From positions 1 through 64,000 of the forward strand of contig JACZKE010000016.1 of NCBI GenBank assembly GCA_014860225.1: 64,000 nt of DNA, written 5' to 3'. The stretch is from Desulfuromonadales bacterium. Its GTDB lineage: Bacteria > Desulfobacterota > Desulfuromonadia > Desulfuromonadales > BM103. Positions 18,555 to 27,668 of the stretch are shown here, piece after piece (the first letter of the stretch is position 1; each line of letters begins with the position of its first letter). Under the pieces are notes generated by a model. It searched no databases and was not told the origin of the DNA. It worked only from the letters and a program-made list of their open reading frames with translations. The position numbers were made by a program, and so were the translations under genes.

Positions 18555-19649
18555 ATGCAGATACCCATGGTGGATCTCGGTATTCAATACCGGCAGCTGC
18601 AAGTTGATATCGACCTGGCGATTGCCGGGGTTCTGGCATCCACCCAGTTTATTCTCGGTCCGCAAGGAAAGGCCTTTGAAGAGGAGATCGCCGAATACCT
18701 GGGTGTCAGACACGCCATCGGGGTCGCCTCCGGAACCGACGCCCTGCTCCTTGCTCTACGGGCCGCCGGGCTCGGAAAGGGCGATGAAATCATCACGACC
18801 GCGTTCACCTTCATCGCCACGGCCGAGGCGATCTCTGCTGTCGGCGCGACCCCGGTGTTCGTAGACATCGATGCACAGACCTTCAATATTGATGTGCAGG
18901 AGGTTGAACGGGCTATTACGTCGAAAACCAAAGCGATTCTGCCCGTGCATCTTTTTGGACAGCCGGCGGATTTAGCTCCCCTGAAGGCTCTGTGCGATTC
19001 CAGGGGTCTGCTCTTGATTGAGGACTGTGCCCAATCCTGCGGCGCCAGGTATGGTGACAGGATGACCGGCAGTTGGGGAGACCTCGGCTGCTTTTCGTTC
19101 TTTCCCAGCAAGAACCTTGGCTGCTTCGGTGACGGTGGCTTGATTGCAACGGATAACGATGCTTTTGCCGAGGAAATTCGGGTGTTGCGTAATCATGGCA
19201 GCAGAGAACGCTACCACCATCACGTCATCGGCGTGAACAGTCGCCTGGATGAGTTGCAGGCGGCGATTCTGCGGGTCAAACTGCAGCACCTTGACCGCTT
19301 CAATCAGCAGCGGTACGACAACGCACAGCTTTATTCGCGACTCCTGACTGCCCTGGGAATCGAGGTCCCCTTTGAAGACCGCAGGGGAATCCATGTCTAC
19401 CATCAATACACCTTGCTGACGGATCAGCGCGAGGTCGTGCAGAAGTCCCTGATGGCAGCAGGAATTGCCTCGGCAATCTATTATCCGATCCCCCTGCATC
19501 GACAGGAAGTCTTCCTCGACATATGCCAAGACGTGTCGCTGCCTATCAGCGAGCTGACCGCCACCCGCGTGATTTCCCTGCCGATTTACCCGGAACTGAC
19601 GCATACCCAGATCGAGCAGGTTGTGACGACTATTGCCGGATCTCTTTAA
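18555..19649 (+). CDS. gnnB: DegT/DnrJ/EryC1 aminotransferase, probable GnnB
   Basis: The 364-aa PLP-dependent sugar aminotransferase has the Schiff-base lysine in SFFPSKNLGCFGDGG (Lys186) and the PLP aspartate in LLIEDCAQS. In context it would transaminate the 3-keto product of GnnA to UDP-2-acetamido-3-amino-2,3-dideoxyglucose. ATG 18555 has AGAGG 7 bases upstream and gives the usual PMVDL opening; the upstream in-frame extension to 18492 has no support. A role in an O-antigen amino sugar is the alternative, but its position between lpxA and lpxB argues for lipid A. Confidence 0.87.
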   Translation: MQIPMVDLGIQYRQLQVDIDLAIAGVLASTQFILGPQGKAFEEEIAEYLGVRHAIGVASGTDALLLALRAAGLGKGDEIITTAFTFIATAEAISAVGATPVFVDIDAQTFNIDVQEVERAITSKTKAILPVHLFGQPADLAPLKALCDSRGLLLIEDCAQSCGARYGDRMTGSWGDLGCFSFFPSKNLGCFGDGGLIATDNDAFAEEIRVLRNHGSRERYHHHVIGVNSRLDELQAAILRVKLQHLDRFNQQRYDNAQLYSRLLTALGIEVPFEDRRGIHVYHQYTLLTDQREVVQKSLMAAGIASAIYYPIPLHRQEVFLDICQDVSLPISELTATRVISLPIYPELTHTQIEQVVTTIAGSL

Positions 19650-19658
19650 GGGCGCTGC

Positions 19659-20828
19659 TTGAACTTCTCCAAGACCAAACGCATTATGATTGTCACCGGA
19701 GAGGCTTCCGGAGACCTGCATGGGGCGAAACTGATTGCTGCCAGCAAGGCCTTGTCCCCCGGGACGACTTTCTTCGGCGTCGGTGGCAAGCGCATGGCCG
19801 CTGCCGGCTGTGATATCCTGATCCCTGGTGAAGATCTGGCTGTTATGGGTCTCGTAGAGGTCGTTGGCCACTTTCCGATGATCTGGCGCTCTTTCCAAAG
19901 GCTTAAAAAAGAGTTGAACGGCGCCCGGAAACCGGATGCCCTTGTATTGATTGATTTCCCGGAATTTAATTTGCGGTTGGCGCGGCAGGCCCATAAAGCC
20001 GGCGTCCCGGTGCTCTATTACGTCAGCCCCCAGGTCTGGGCCTGGCGCAAGGGCAGGGTGAAGAAAATTGCCGAAATCGTTGATTCATTAGCAGCAATTT
20101 TCCCTTTTGAACCGGTTCTTTATGCCGGACTGGATATTCATGTCAGGTATGTCGGTCATCCGTTGCTGGATGAATTCTCTGCGATTGGCGATTCTGTAGA
20201 TCTGCGTCAGGACCTGCAGATCCCGGCGTCGAAAAAAATTGTCGGACTGTTTCCGGGGAGCCGTCGGAATGAACTGCGTTACATGCTGGAAACACTTGTG
20301 GCCTCTGCGCAACTCATTCGTGCCGGATTGCCTGATGTCCACTTTCTGGTACCGATTGCAGATTCTCTGTCGATAGACGAGATTCAATCGCAATTTGCGC
20401 AGGATTTACCGGTGTCCTTTATTGAATCTGATTATACGACAATCTATGATATCGCCGGTCATTGCGATACCATACTGACGGTTTCGGGTACCGTCACTCT
20501 GCAGATCGCGCTGGCCGGAACGCCGATGGCGATTCTCTATAAAGCATCGCCGCTGACCTATGCGATTGGCAAGCGTCTGGTGCGTGTCGATCATTTTGGC
20601 CTGCCCAATATTGTTGCCGGTCGACGGGTTGTGCCAGAATTTCTCCAGGAAATGGCCACTCCGAAGGCGCTGGCAGATGAAGCTCTACATGTTCTGACCG
20701 ATGCCGGCTATGCTGAAACCCTAAAGGATGGCTTGCGCTCAGTGCATGCGAAGCTCGGTGAACCCGGCTGTTCGACCAGGGTCGCGGAGATGCTGTTTGG
20801 GATGATACAGAGGCATGAATCCGCTTAA
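19659..20828 (+). CDS. lpxB: Lipid A disaccharide synthase
   Basis: LpxB (GT19) joins UDP-2,3-diacyl-sugar and lipid X to form the lipid A disaccharide. The 389-aa product opens with MIVTGEASGDLHGA, the family hallmark, and has PQVWAWRKGRVKKI, LFPGSRRNEL and a C-terminal LTVSGTVTLQIALAGTP segment. Start TTG 19659 has AAGGG 6 bases upstream. Its end overlaps or nearly touches the msbA start region. Confidence 0.95.
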   Translation: MNFSKTKRIMIVTGEASGDLHGAKLIAASKALSPGTTFFGVGGKRMAAAGCDILIPGEDLAVMGLVEVVGHFPMIWRSFQRLKKELNGARKPDALVLIDFPEFNLRLARQAHKAGVPVLYYVSPQVWAWRKGRVKKIAEIVDSLAAIFPFEPVLYAGLDIHVRYVGHPLLDEFSAIGDSVDLRQDLQIPASKKIVGLFPGSRRNELRYMLETLVASAQLIRAGLPDVHFLVPIADSLSIDEIQSQFAQDLPVSFIESDYTTIYDIAGHCDTILTVSGTVTLQIALAGTPMAILYKASPLTYAIGKRLVRVDHFGLPNIVAGRRVVPEFLQEMATPKALADEALHVLTDAGYAETLKDGLRSVHAKLGEPGCSTRVAEMLFGMIQRHESA

Positions 20829-20841
20829 CGAGAAAATATTA

Positions 20842-22572
20842 ATGACCAACAAGCAGCTTTACATAAGATTGCTCGGCTATTCCAGACCTTATTTGTGGCG
20901 CATTGTCCTGTCCATGATTTTTTCCCTGGTCGTTGCCGGTTCCGACGTCGCTTACATCAACCTGATCGAACCTCTGGTCGACAATATCATTGCTGCCGGT
21001 AACCATGACCTGGTTTATCTCGTGCCGGTTGTTATCATCGGGCTGGCTATTTCCAAGGGAGTGGGTCGCTACCTGCAGGAGTATTACATCAAGACGGCAG
21101 GGCAACTGGTGATTCAGGACCTTCGCAACGATCTCTTTACGAAGATCATGCACCTGTCAATGGCTTTTCATGTCCGCCAATCATCCGGACAGCTCACTTC
21201 GAAAGTGCTTAACGACGTCGGTGTATTACAAAAGTCAGCGGCGGATGCTTTGGTGGACGGCCTGCGGGAGAGCTTCACTTTGGTGGGCTTGGTTGCCCTG
21301 GCTTTTTACAAGGACTGGAGGATGGCGGCAGTCGCATTCACCGTGCTGCCTTTCTGTGTGATCCCGGCAAGCCAGCTGGGCAGAAAGATCAAGATTAATA
21401 CCAGGCGCAGTCTGGGCAGGATCGGTTTTTTGACCGGCACTCTGCAGGAGTCTTTCAGCGGCATCAAGGTCGTCAAGGCGTTCGGTCGTGAAGAAACCCA
21501 GATTCAGCAGTTTAAAGATGAAAACAAACTGTATTACCGGTTCTTGAAAAAAGCGATCAAGTATACTTCGCTGACCGCTCCCGCAGTGGAAATCCTGGCC
21601 GCGCTTGGTGGCGCCGGTGTGGTCTGGTATGGCGTCAACCGTGTTCTTTCCGGGGATATGACCCAGGGACAGCTTTTCTCTATTGTTGCCGCAATCATGA
21701 TGATGTTCACCCCGGTGAAAAGGTTGACCAAGGTCAGCAATATGATCCAACAGTCAATCGGTGCGGCTGAAGGAGTCTTTAATCTTCTGGATGAGCCTCT
21801 CGATGTAGTAGATAAACCCGATGCCATTGCAATGCCGCGAGTGCGGGGGGATATCGCTTTTGAGCATATCGCCTTCAGTTATGGCGACGAGCCTATTTTG
21901 ACTGACGTCAGCTTCCACGCCAGTCCAGGTGAAGTCATTGCCCTGGTTGGCCCCAGCGGTGCAGGAAAATCGACAGCAGTAGGGTTGGTGGCCCGCTTCT
22001 ACGATCCGCAACAAGGCTCTGTCAGGATTGACGGTTACGACATACGCGATATTTCCCTGGACAGTCTGAAGAAAAACCTTGCCTTCGTTGACCAGGAAAC
22101 ATTTCTTTTTAATGGTTCGATCAAAGACAACATACGTTACGGCATGCTGGATGCTGACGATCAGGCCGTTGTCGAAGCAGCCCGACAGGCATATGCCGAT
22201 GAATTCATAGCAAAGCTTCCCCAGGGTTATGATACGTCGATAGGTGATCGCGGAGTACGCCTTTCCGGAGGCCAGCGGCAACGTCTTTGCGTCGCACGTG
22301 CACTTCTAAAAGATGCTCCCATCCTGATCCTTGACGAAGCAACCAGCGCCCTGGATACGGAAAGCGAAGCCATGGTGCAAAAAGCTTTGGTGAATTTGAT
22401 GGAAAATCGCACAACGCTGGTGATCGCTCACAGGTTGTCGACAATTATGCATGCCGACAGGATTGTTGTTTTAGACCAGGGAAGAGTGGCTGAAGTCGGC
22501 AGCCATCAGGAACTCCTTGAACTTGGCGGACTCTACCGAAACCTTTACGACATGCAGTTCAGGGAAGCCTGA
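20842..22572 (+). CDS. msbA: Lipid A export ABC transporter MsbA
   Basis: MsbA flips the lipid A-core across the inner membrane. The 576-aa half-transporter has six transmembrane helices (about 15-310) and an ATPase domain with Walker A GPSGAGKST (about 370), signature LSGGQRQRLCVARALL and Walker B ILILDEATSALD. Two in-frame starts are possible: ATG 20815, overlapping lpxB but with no suitable ribosome site, and ATG 20842, which I use; neither has a strong site. Confidence 0.93.
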   Translation: MTNKQLYIRLLGYSRPYLWRIVLSMIFSLVVAGSDVAYINLIEPLVDNIIAAGNHDLVYLVPVVIIGLAISKGVGRYLQEYYIKTAGQLVIQDLRNDLFTKIMHLSMAFHVRQSSGQLTSKVLNDVGVLQKSAADALVDGLRESFTLVGLVALAFYKDWRMAAVAFTVLPFCVIPASQLGRKIKINTRRSLGRIGFLTGTLQESFSGIKVVKAFGREETQIQQFKDENKLYYRFLKKAIKYTSLTAPAVEILAALGGAGVVWYGVNRVLSGDMTQGQLFSIVAAIMMMFTPVKRLTKVSNMIQQSIGAAEGVFNLLDEPLDVVDKPDAIAMPRVRGDIAFEHIAFSYGDEPILTDVSFHASPGEVIALVGPSGAGKSTAVGLVARFYDPQQGSVRIDGYDIRDISLDSLKKNLAFVDQETFLFNGSIKDNIRYGMLDADDQAVVEAARQAYADEFIAKLPQGYDTSIGDRGVRLSGGQRQRLCVARALLKDAPILILDEATSALDTESEAMVQKALVNLMENRTTLVIAHRLSTIMHADRIVVLDQGRVAEVGSHQELLELGGLYRNLYDMQFREA

Positions 22573-23240
22573 TGCCGTCTCTCGGCAATAAAGTTCTCCT
22601 TGGCACTGCCCCCTGGCTGGCGGCGAAGATCATCGGCTGCTTGCATTGGATGCTGAAACCCGAGATTATAGGTGATCATAGTCTCAGGCGACTCTGGGCT
22701 GATGGCAAGCCGGTTATCCTCGCGTTCTGGCATGATCAACTGCTTCTGATGGTTAAAGGGTATACAGGACAAGGTGCCAGGGTTCTGATCAGCGCTTCAA
22801 ATGATGGCGAACTGATTGCTCGCACTGTAGCCTTTTTTGGTATAGGGTCGGTGCGTGGTTCATCCACTCGCGGCGGACGCGCTGCCGTCAAGGAGATGAT
22901 GGCTCTGTCCAGAGAACCACTGGACCTGGTGTTCACGCCGGACGGCCCTAAAGGGCCCAGGCACATGGCTAAACCAGGGGTAGCCCTGTTGGCCAGGGTC
23001 TCTGGGCGTCCGGTGGTGCCGATGGCTTTTGCTTGCAGTCATGGTCACCGTTTTCAATCCTGGGATCGTTTCCTCCTGCCATATCCCCGGGGACGTGCCG
23101 TTTACAGTTTTGGAGAACCGCTTGTTTTTGAGAAGGATGAAACCGTTGAATCTTTCCTGTCCCGGCTGCAGGTTGCCATGGATGACAATAACCGCCGTGC
23201 CGGAGAACATTTGAATCAATATGGTTTATCTGCTGTATGA
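22572..23240 (+). CDS. lpxJ: DUF374 acyltransferase, LpxJ-type lipid A late acyltransferase
   Basis: The 222-aa protein belongs to the DUF374 family: VILAFWHDQLLLM (acyltransferase H-x4-D-like motif), SASNDGELIAR, GIGSVRGSSTRGG and FTPDGPKGPRHMAKPG. Members from Helicobacter and Campylobacter (LpxJ) add a secondary acyl chain to lipid A. Its location between msbA and waaA, and the absence of lpxL/lpxM in the window, support that role here; direct evidence is lacking. It begins on the last base of msbA and overlaps waaA by 20 bases. Confidence 0.82.
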   Translation: MPSLGNKVLLGTAPWLAAKIIGCLHWMLKPEIIGDHSLRRLWADGKPVILAFWHDQLLLMVKGYTGQGARVLISASNDGELIARTVAFFGIGSVRGSSTRGGRAAVKEMMALSREPLDLVFTPDGPKGPRHMAKPGVALLARVSGRPVVPMAFACSHGHRFQSWDRFLLPYPRGRAVYSFGEPLVFEKDETVESFLSRLQVAMDDNNRRAGEHLNQYGLSAV

Positions 23241-24516
23241 TCTGACCCTTTATGCGTCGGCATTGTTCCTGGTGCCATATTATCTTTATCGTGGTCTGCG
23301 ATACGGTAAAGCCAGGCATGGACTCCGGGAACGACTCGGTATTTACGCACAGGATTTTCGTCAGTTGCTGCACGGCCGTAAGGTCATATGGATTCATGCC
23401 GTATCCGTTGGTGAAACCCGCGCGGCGATACCGCTGCTGAAGGCGATGCGGGAACGTTACCCTGATGCACTCCTGCTGCTGTCGAATGTTACCGAAACCG
23501 GACGGGAGATTGCGATCGGTGTGACCGAGATCGATCACTACATTTTTTTCCCGTTTGATCTGCGCTGGATTGTCCGCAAAGCCCTCAATCTCATCCGGCC
23601 GGATATTATCATTATCGTAGAAACAGAGATCTGGCCAAATTTTGTGATGGAGGCCAGGCGGCTGAAAATCCCGGTTGTCCTGGTCAACGGCCGGATCTCG
23701 GACCGTTCTTTCCCACGTTATCGCATGGCAGGTAAAGTGCTTTTACCTATATTGGACAGCATTGCCGACTTCTGTATGCAGTCAGAACAGGATTCCAGAC
23801 GTATTCGTCATCTAGGCGCACATGCAGGGCGTGTCCGGGTGACCGGCAACCTCAAGTTTGACATGCAGCCGCCGCAGATAAAACATGTCGATCTCGAGAC
23901 GTTGAAAAATGAACTCAAGTTGCCTGAGAACGGTCGCATCTGGGTTGCCGGAAGTACTCACGATGGTGAAGAAACACAATTGGTCAACGTTTACCTGGAG
24001 TTGCGCAAGATCTGCCCGGAGTTGTTCCTGGTGCTGGTGCCGCGACATCCTGAACGCTGTCGCCAAGTCCAGGAAGAACTTGGAAAACTGGAGATTGCTG
24101 CGACATTGCGCAGTATGCTTCCCCAATTGAACCGGACCTTGCAAGCCGGTGAAGTCATGATTGTCGACACTCTCGGCGAAATGTTGACGCTTTATGCACT
24201 GGCCGATCTGGTGTTTGTCGGAGGCAGCCTGGTGAATATCGGCGGTCATAATATCCTTGAAGCCGCTTTGTTGAAAAAGCCTGTCCTGTACGGAAGTTAT
24301 ATGCAGAACTTCAAGGAAATTGGCCGCCTGGTTCGTGCCGCACATGCCGGTCTTCAGGTCAAAGATTCTGATGACCTGTATCGACAAATGCGCATTTTGC
24401 TGGAAAACCCGTGCGAAGCCCGGCGTATCGGCGAAAACGGATATCATCTGCTCGAAGAGAACCGCGGCGCGACGCAAAAGACTCTTGAGGTGATTGATCA
24501 GCGGATTCTCCCATAA
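23221..24516 (+). CDS. waaA: 3-deoxy-D-manno-octulosonic acid transferase
   Basis: WaaA/KdtA (GT30) transfers Kdo from CMP-Kdo to lipid IVA. The 431-aa protein has an N-terminal membrane anchor (about 5-25), the catalytic glutamate in HAVSVGETRAA (Glu65) and the C-terminal GGSLVNIGGHNILEAA segment. How many Kdo units it adds cannot be read from sequence. It overlaps lpxJ by 20 bases and lpxK by 1. Confidence 0.95.
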   Translation: MVYLLYDLTLYASALFLVPYYLYRGLRYGKARHGLRERLGIYAQDFRQLLHGRKVIWIHAVSVGETRAAIPLLKAMRERYPDALLLLSNVTETGREIAIGVTEIDHYIFFPFDLRWIVRKALNLIRPDIIIIVETEIWPNFVMEARRLKIPVVLVNGRISDRSFPRYRMAGKVLLPILDSIADFCMQSEQDSRRIRHLGAHAGRVRVTGNLKFDMQPPQIKHVDLETLKNELKLPENGRIWVAGSTHDGEETQLVNVYLELRKICPELFLVLVPRHPERCRQVQEELGKLEIAATLRSMLPQLNRTLQAGEVMIVDTLGEMLTLYALADLVFVGGSLVNIGGHNILEAALLKKPVLYGSYMQNFKEIGRLVRAAHAGLQVKDSDDLYRQMRILLENPCEARRIGENGYHLLEENRGATQKTLEVIDQRILP

Positions 24517-25589
24517 TGAGTGGCTGGCGATCTGAATATTTGCGCATGACTGTAAATGGTCCGCAATCCGTTCGTAGTTTTATTATCTTCTGGGGGCTCA
24601 GCCCCTTAAGTTTTTTGTATGGCCTGGCTATGCGCATTCGCAGCGGTCTCTATCGTGCCGGGCTGAAAAAGTCTTATCGTGCTGCAGTGCCGGTGGTCTC
24701 TGTCGGCAACCTGGCGACCGGCGGCACTGGTAAAACCCCGATGATCGACTTTCTAGTCAAATACCTGAGAGGCCGTGCTGTCAAGTGCGCCATTGTAAGC
24801 CGCGGGTATGGCGGGAGTTACCGTCAGGCTGTCGGTCGGGTCGCTGATGCACATGGTAACTTGCTGATGACACCGCAAGAGTGTGGTGACGAGCCCTACC
24901 TTCTGGCGGTCCGCAATCCGGGTGTGCCGGTTTATGTCGCCAGGCAAAGAATGCTCGGCGTTCAGGCGGCAGAACAGGAAGGAGCTCGGCTGCTGTTGCT
25001 GGACGACGGCTTTCAGCACCTGGCGGTAAAAAGGGATTTGGACATTGTCTTGCTGGATGCACAACGTCCCGTCGGCAACGGGCGCGTGCTGCCTGCGGGG
25101 ATGCTGCGTGAACCGATCTCTGCTTTACAACGCGCCGATCTGATTGTCATGACACGCTCTGATGCGGAGATGAACAAAACTCTGCCGGTCAGCGCCCCGG
25201 TCATACATGGTCGTCATCAGCTCAACAAAAGATTGACAACCCTGAGCGGCAAGGACGTCTCGGAAAGGGATTACGCAGGCAAACGTTGTCTTGCTTTTGC
25301 AGGCATCGCCAGGCCTGGTGAGTTTTTCAGGTCTTTGCGTGATTTTGACTTTTCCTGTGCAGAGGAAGTCGCCCTGGCCGATCATCAGGAATATACTCCG
25401 GAAATCTTGAACCGCCTGCTTGGATCATGTCATAATTATGATTTTATGGTGACAACGGAAAAAGACGCAGTCAAGTTGGCGTCAGTGAATTTCCCGGTAC
25501 CTTGTTACCAGGTTGGAGTCGACCTGGCTTTTGATGATATCGCCCCCCTGGCCGGGATGCTTGAGAGAATCATAGAGCAGTGCGCATAA
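24516..25589 (+). CDS. lpxK: Tetraacyldisaccharide 4'-kinase
   Basis: LpxK phosphorylates the 4' position of the lipid A disaccharide. The 357-aa protein has an N-terminal membrane segment (about 22-40), Walker A GNLATGGTGKTP (64-75), the conserved LLLDDGFQHLAVKRDLDIVLLD and a C-terminal VTTEKDAVKL. It starts on the last base of waaA (TAATG) and is followed one base later by waaF. Confidence 0.95.
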   Translation: MSGWRSEYLRMTVNGPQSVRSFIIFWGLSPLSFLYGLAMRIRSGLYRAGLKKSYRAAVPVVSVGNLATGGTGKTPMIDFLVKYLRGRAVKCAIVSRGYGGSYRQAVGRVADAHGNLLMTPQECGDEPYLLAVRNPGVPVYVARQRMLGVQAAEQEGARLLLLDDGFQHLAVKRDLDIVLLDAQRPVGNGRVLPAGMLREPISALQRADLIVMTRSDAEMNKTLPVSAPVIHGRHQLNKRLTTLSGKDVSERDYAGKRCLAFAGIARPGEFFRSLRDFDFSCAEEVALADHQEYTPEILNRLLGSCHNYDFMVTTEKDAVKLASVNFPVPCYQVGVDLAFDDIAPLAGMLERIIEQCA

Positions 25590-25590
25590 T

Positions 25591-26622
25591 TTGAAAGACC
25601 TTACCCGTCAAAATACGCAACGCATCCTGGTGCGAACAACCAACTGGATCGGTGATGCCGTCATGACGACTCCCGCTCTCAAGGCGGTCCGAGAGACGTT
25701 TCCTGATGCACATATCGTGGTTGTGGCGAATCCGTTGGTGGCACAGCTGTTTGATTATCATCCTGACTGCAATGAAGTCATTGTCTTCGATAAAAACGGC
25801 GAGCATGCCGGCATCTTGGGCCTTTTGCGCTTTGTCGCCAAGCTGCGCCGGGAGAAGTTTGATTGCGCCATCCTGTTTCAAAATGCCGTCGAAGCCGCCA
25901 TAATGGCCTTTCTCGCCGGCATACCCAGGCGGGCGGGCTACGTCACGGACGGTCGGCGCATGCTCCTGACCCATCCGGTTGCGGTCGGCGATGAAGAACG
26001 TGCCCTGCATCACACCGACTACTACCTGCACATGCTTGCAGAGTGCGGCGTCACGACCACAGCCAAGCTGCAGCGTCTGGCTCTCAGGGACGAGGAGATC
26101 CAGTGGGCGGCGCAACATATGCCGCAGGGACACTTTGCCGTGATTAATCCGGGGGCTGCTTACGGCTCGGCCAAACGCTGGATTCCCGAACGTTTTGCCG
26201 CGGTCGCCGATGAACTGGTCGTCAGGTACGGTCTGTCGATCATCTTGTCCGGTGGTCCGGCCGAAAGTGAAGTTGGCCGGGATATCGCCAAAGCCATGCG
26301 ACAACCGCAACAGAACTTTATCGGCCGGACCAATGTTCGCCAGATGATGGCCCTGCTGGCGGCCAGCAGCCTGATGATCACCAATGATTCCGGACCTATG
26401 CATGTCGCGGCCGCTTTCGGTGTGCCCATGGTCGCTATTTTCGGGCCGACCGATCACACGACGACCTCTCCCTGGGGAACGCGGGCGCAGATTGTCCGCC
26501 ATGCCGTCGAGTGCTCGCCCTGCCTGCTGCGCCAGTGCCCTATCGATCACCGCTGCATGCAACGGGTAACGGTTGATAACGTTCTGACGGCGGCTGCCGA
26601 GGTGCTTGGAGAGGGCCCATGA
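25591..26622 (+). CDS. waaF: ADP-heptose:LPS heptosyltransferase II
   Basis: This GT9 enzyme adds the second heptose of the inner core. The 343-aa protein shows VRTTNWIGDAVMTTPAL near the N-terminus, NPGAAYGSAKRWIPERFA (donor pocket) and NDSGPMHVAAAFGVPMVAIFGPTDHTTTSPWG, all WaaF-like. Start is TTG 25591. It overlaps waaC by 4 bases. Confidence 0.92.
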   Translation: MKDLTRQNTQRILVRTTNWIGDAVMTTPALKAVRETFPDAHIVVVANPLVAQLFDYHPDCNEVIVFDKNGEHAGILGLLRFVAKLRREKFDCAILFQNAVEAAIMAFLAGIPRRAGYVTDGRRMLLTHPVAVGDEERALHHTDYYLHMLAECGVTTTAKLQRLALRDEEIQWAAQHMPQGHFAVINPGAAYGSAKRWIPERFAAVADELVVRYGLSIILSGGPAESEVGRDIAKAMRQPQQNFIGRTNVRQMMALLAASSLMITNDSGPMHVAAAFGVPMVAIFGPTDHTTTSPWGTRAQIVRHAVECSPCLLRQCPIDHRCMQRVTVDNVLTAAAEVLGEGP

Positions 26623-27668
26623 AAGTGCTGATTGTCAAGGTCAGCGCGCTCGGTGATATTGTACATGCGCTGCCGGTGCTGGCCCATCTGCATGCTGCCG
26701 CTCCTGATGTTATCGTTGACTGGCTGGTTGAAGAGTCTTTTGCACCGCTGCTGGAGGGTCACCCGCTGCTTCACAAGATCGTTCGTCTGGATACGCGGAG
26801 GTGGCGCAAACAGGGGACTTTTCCGGCTGTACGCGGTTCACTGGGTGTGATCCGACAACTGCGACGTGAGCATTACGATATCGTTCTCGATCTGCAGGGC
26901 AACAGCAAAAGCGGAATCTTTACCCGGCTCAGCGGAGCCGCGGAGCGATTTGGCTTCGATGGCAGCCAGGCCAGGGAGTGGCCCAACCTGCTGGCGACCA
27001 ATCGTAAGGTGAAAATCTCTGCAGAAAACCATCATATTTCCAGTCGCTATCTGCAGATCGCCCGTGCAGCGTTGCCGGGCGCGACCAATGTTTCTCTATG
27101 TGGACCCCTGCCTGTAAAGGCCGATGCTGCAAAAACCATTGCCACGCTGCTCGATGAATTCGGTTTGACGCGTGGCAACTTTCTGGTGGCGCACTACGGG
27201 ACAACCTGGGAAACAAAGTTGTGGCCGCTTGACCACTGGATTGAACTGGTCAGAACACTGGTGATTGAGAGCGGCAAACAGGTTGTGTTGACCTGGGGGA
27301 ACGCTAAGGAAAAGCATGCAGCGGAACGCATGGCGGAGGCGTGTGAGGGCAGGGCTGTTCTCTGGCCGCGAGGATCCCTGCAGGAGCTGGTTGCCCTGTT
27401 GGCTGCAGCACGTCTGGTGATCGGTGCCGACACCGGTCCGGTGCATATCGCCGCAGCGGTTGGTACGGCGACGGTTTCGATCTTCCGTGTGACAGACAGC
27501 CGGCGCAATGGGCCGCCCGGAGATGAACACATTCGATTGCAGGCCCCCATGGAATGCTCGCCTTGCCTGAGCAAAAGCTGCGAACGTGATGGCGAGTGCG
27601 GGGCAAGCATCAGCGTTGCCGAGGTTTTGGATGCCGTTATTCGCCTTTTGCAGGGGGCGCAGTCATAA
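26619..27668 (+). CDS. waaC: ADP-heptose:LPS heptosyltransferase I
   Basis: A second GT9 enzyme, which would add the first heptose to Kdo. The 349-aa product opens MKVLIVKVSALGDIVHALPVL and contains the WaaC-type HYGTTWETKLWP donor segment and GADTGPVHIAAAVGTATVSIF. A C-terminal ECSPCLSKSCERDGEC is cysteine-rich, as in waaF next door. It shares one base with the following kinase gene (TAATG). Confidence 0.92.
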   Translation: MKVLIVKVSALGDIVHALPVLAHLHAAAPDVIVDWLVEESFAPLLEGHPLLHKIVRLDTRRWRKQGTFPAVRGSLGVIRQLRREHYDIVLDLQGNSKSGIFTRLSGAAERFGFDGSQAREWPNLLATNRKVKISAENHHISSRYLQIARAALPGATNVSLCGPLPVKADAAKTIATLLDEFGLTRGNFLVAHYGTTWETKLWPLDHWIELVRTLVIESGKQVVLTWGNAKEKHAAERMAEACEGRAVLWPRGSLQELVALLAAARLVIGADTGPVHIAAAVGTATVSIFRVTDSRRNGPPGDEHIRLQAPMECSPCLSKSCERDGECGASISVAEVLDAVIRLLQGAQS

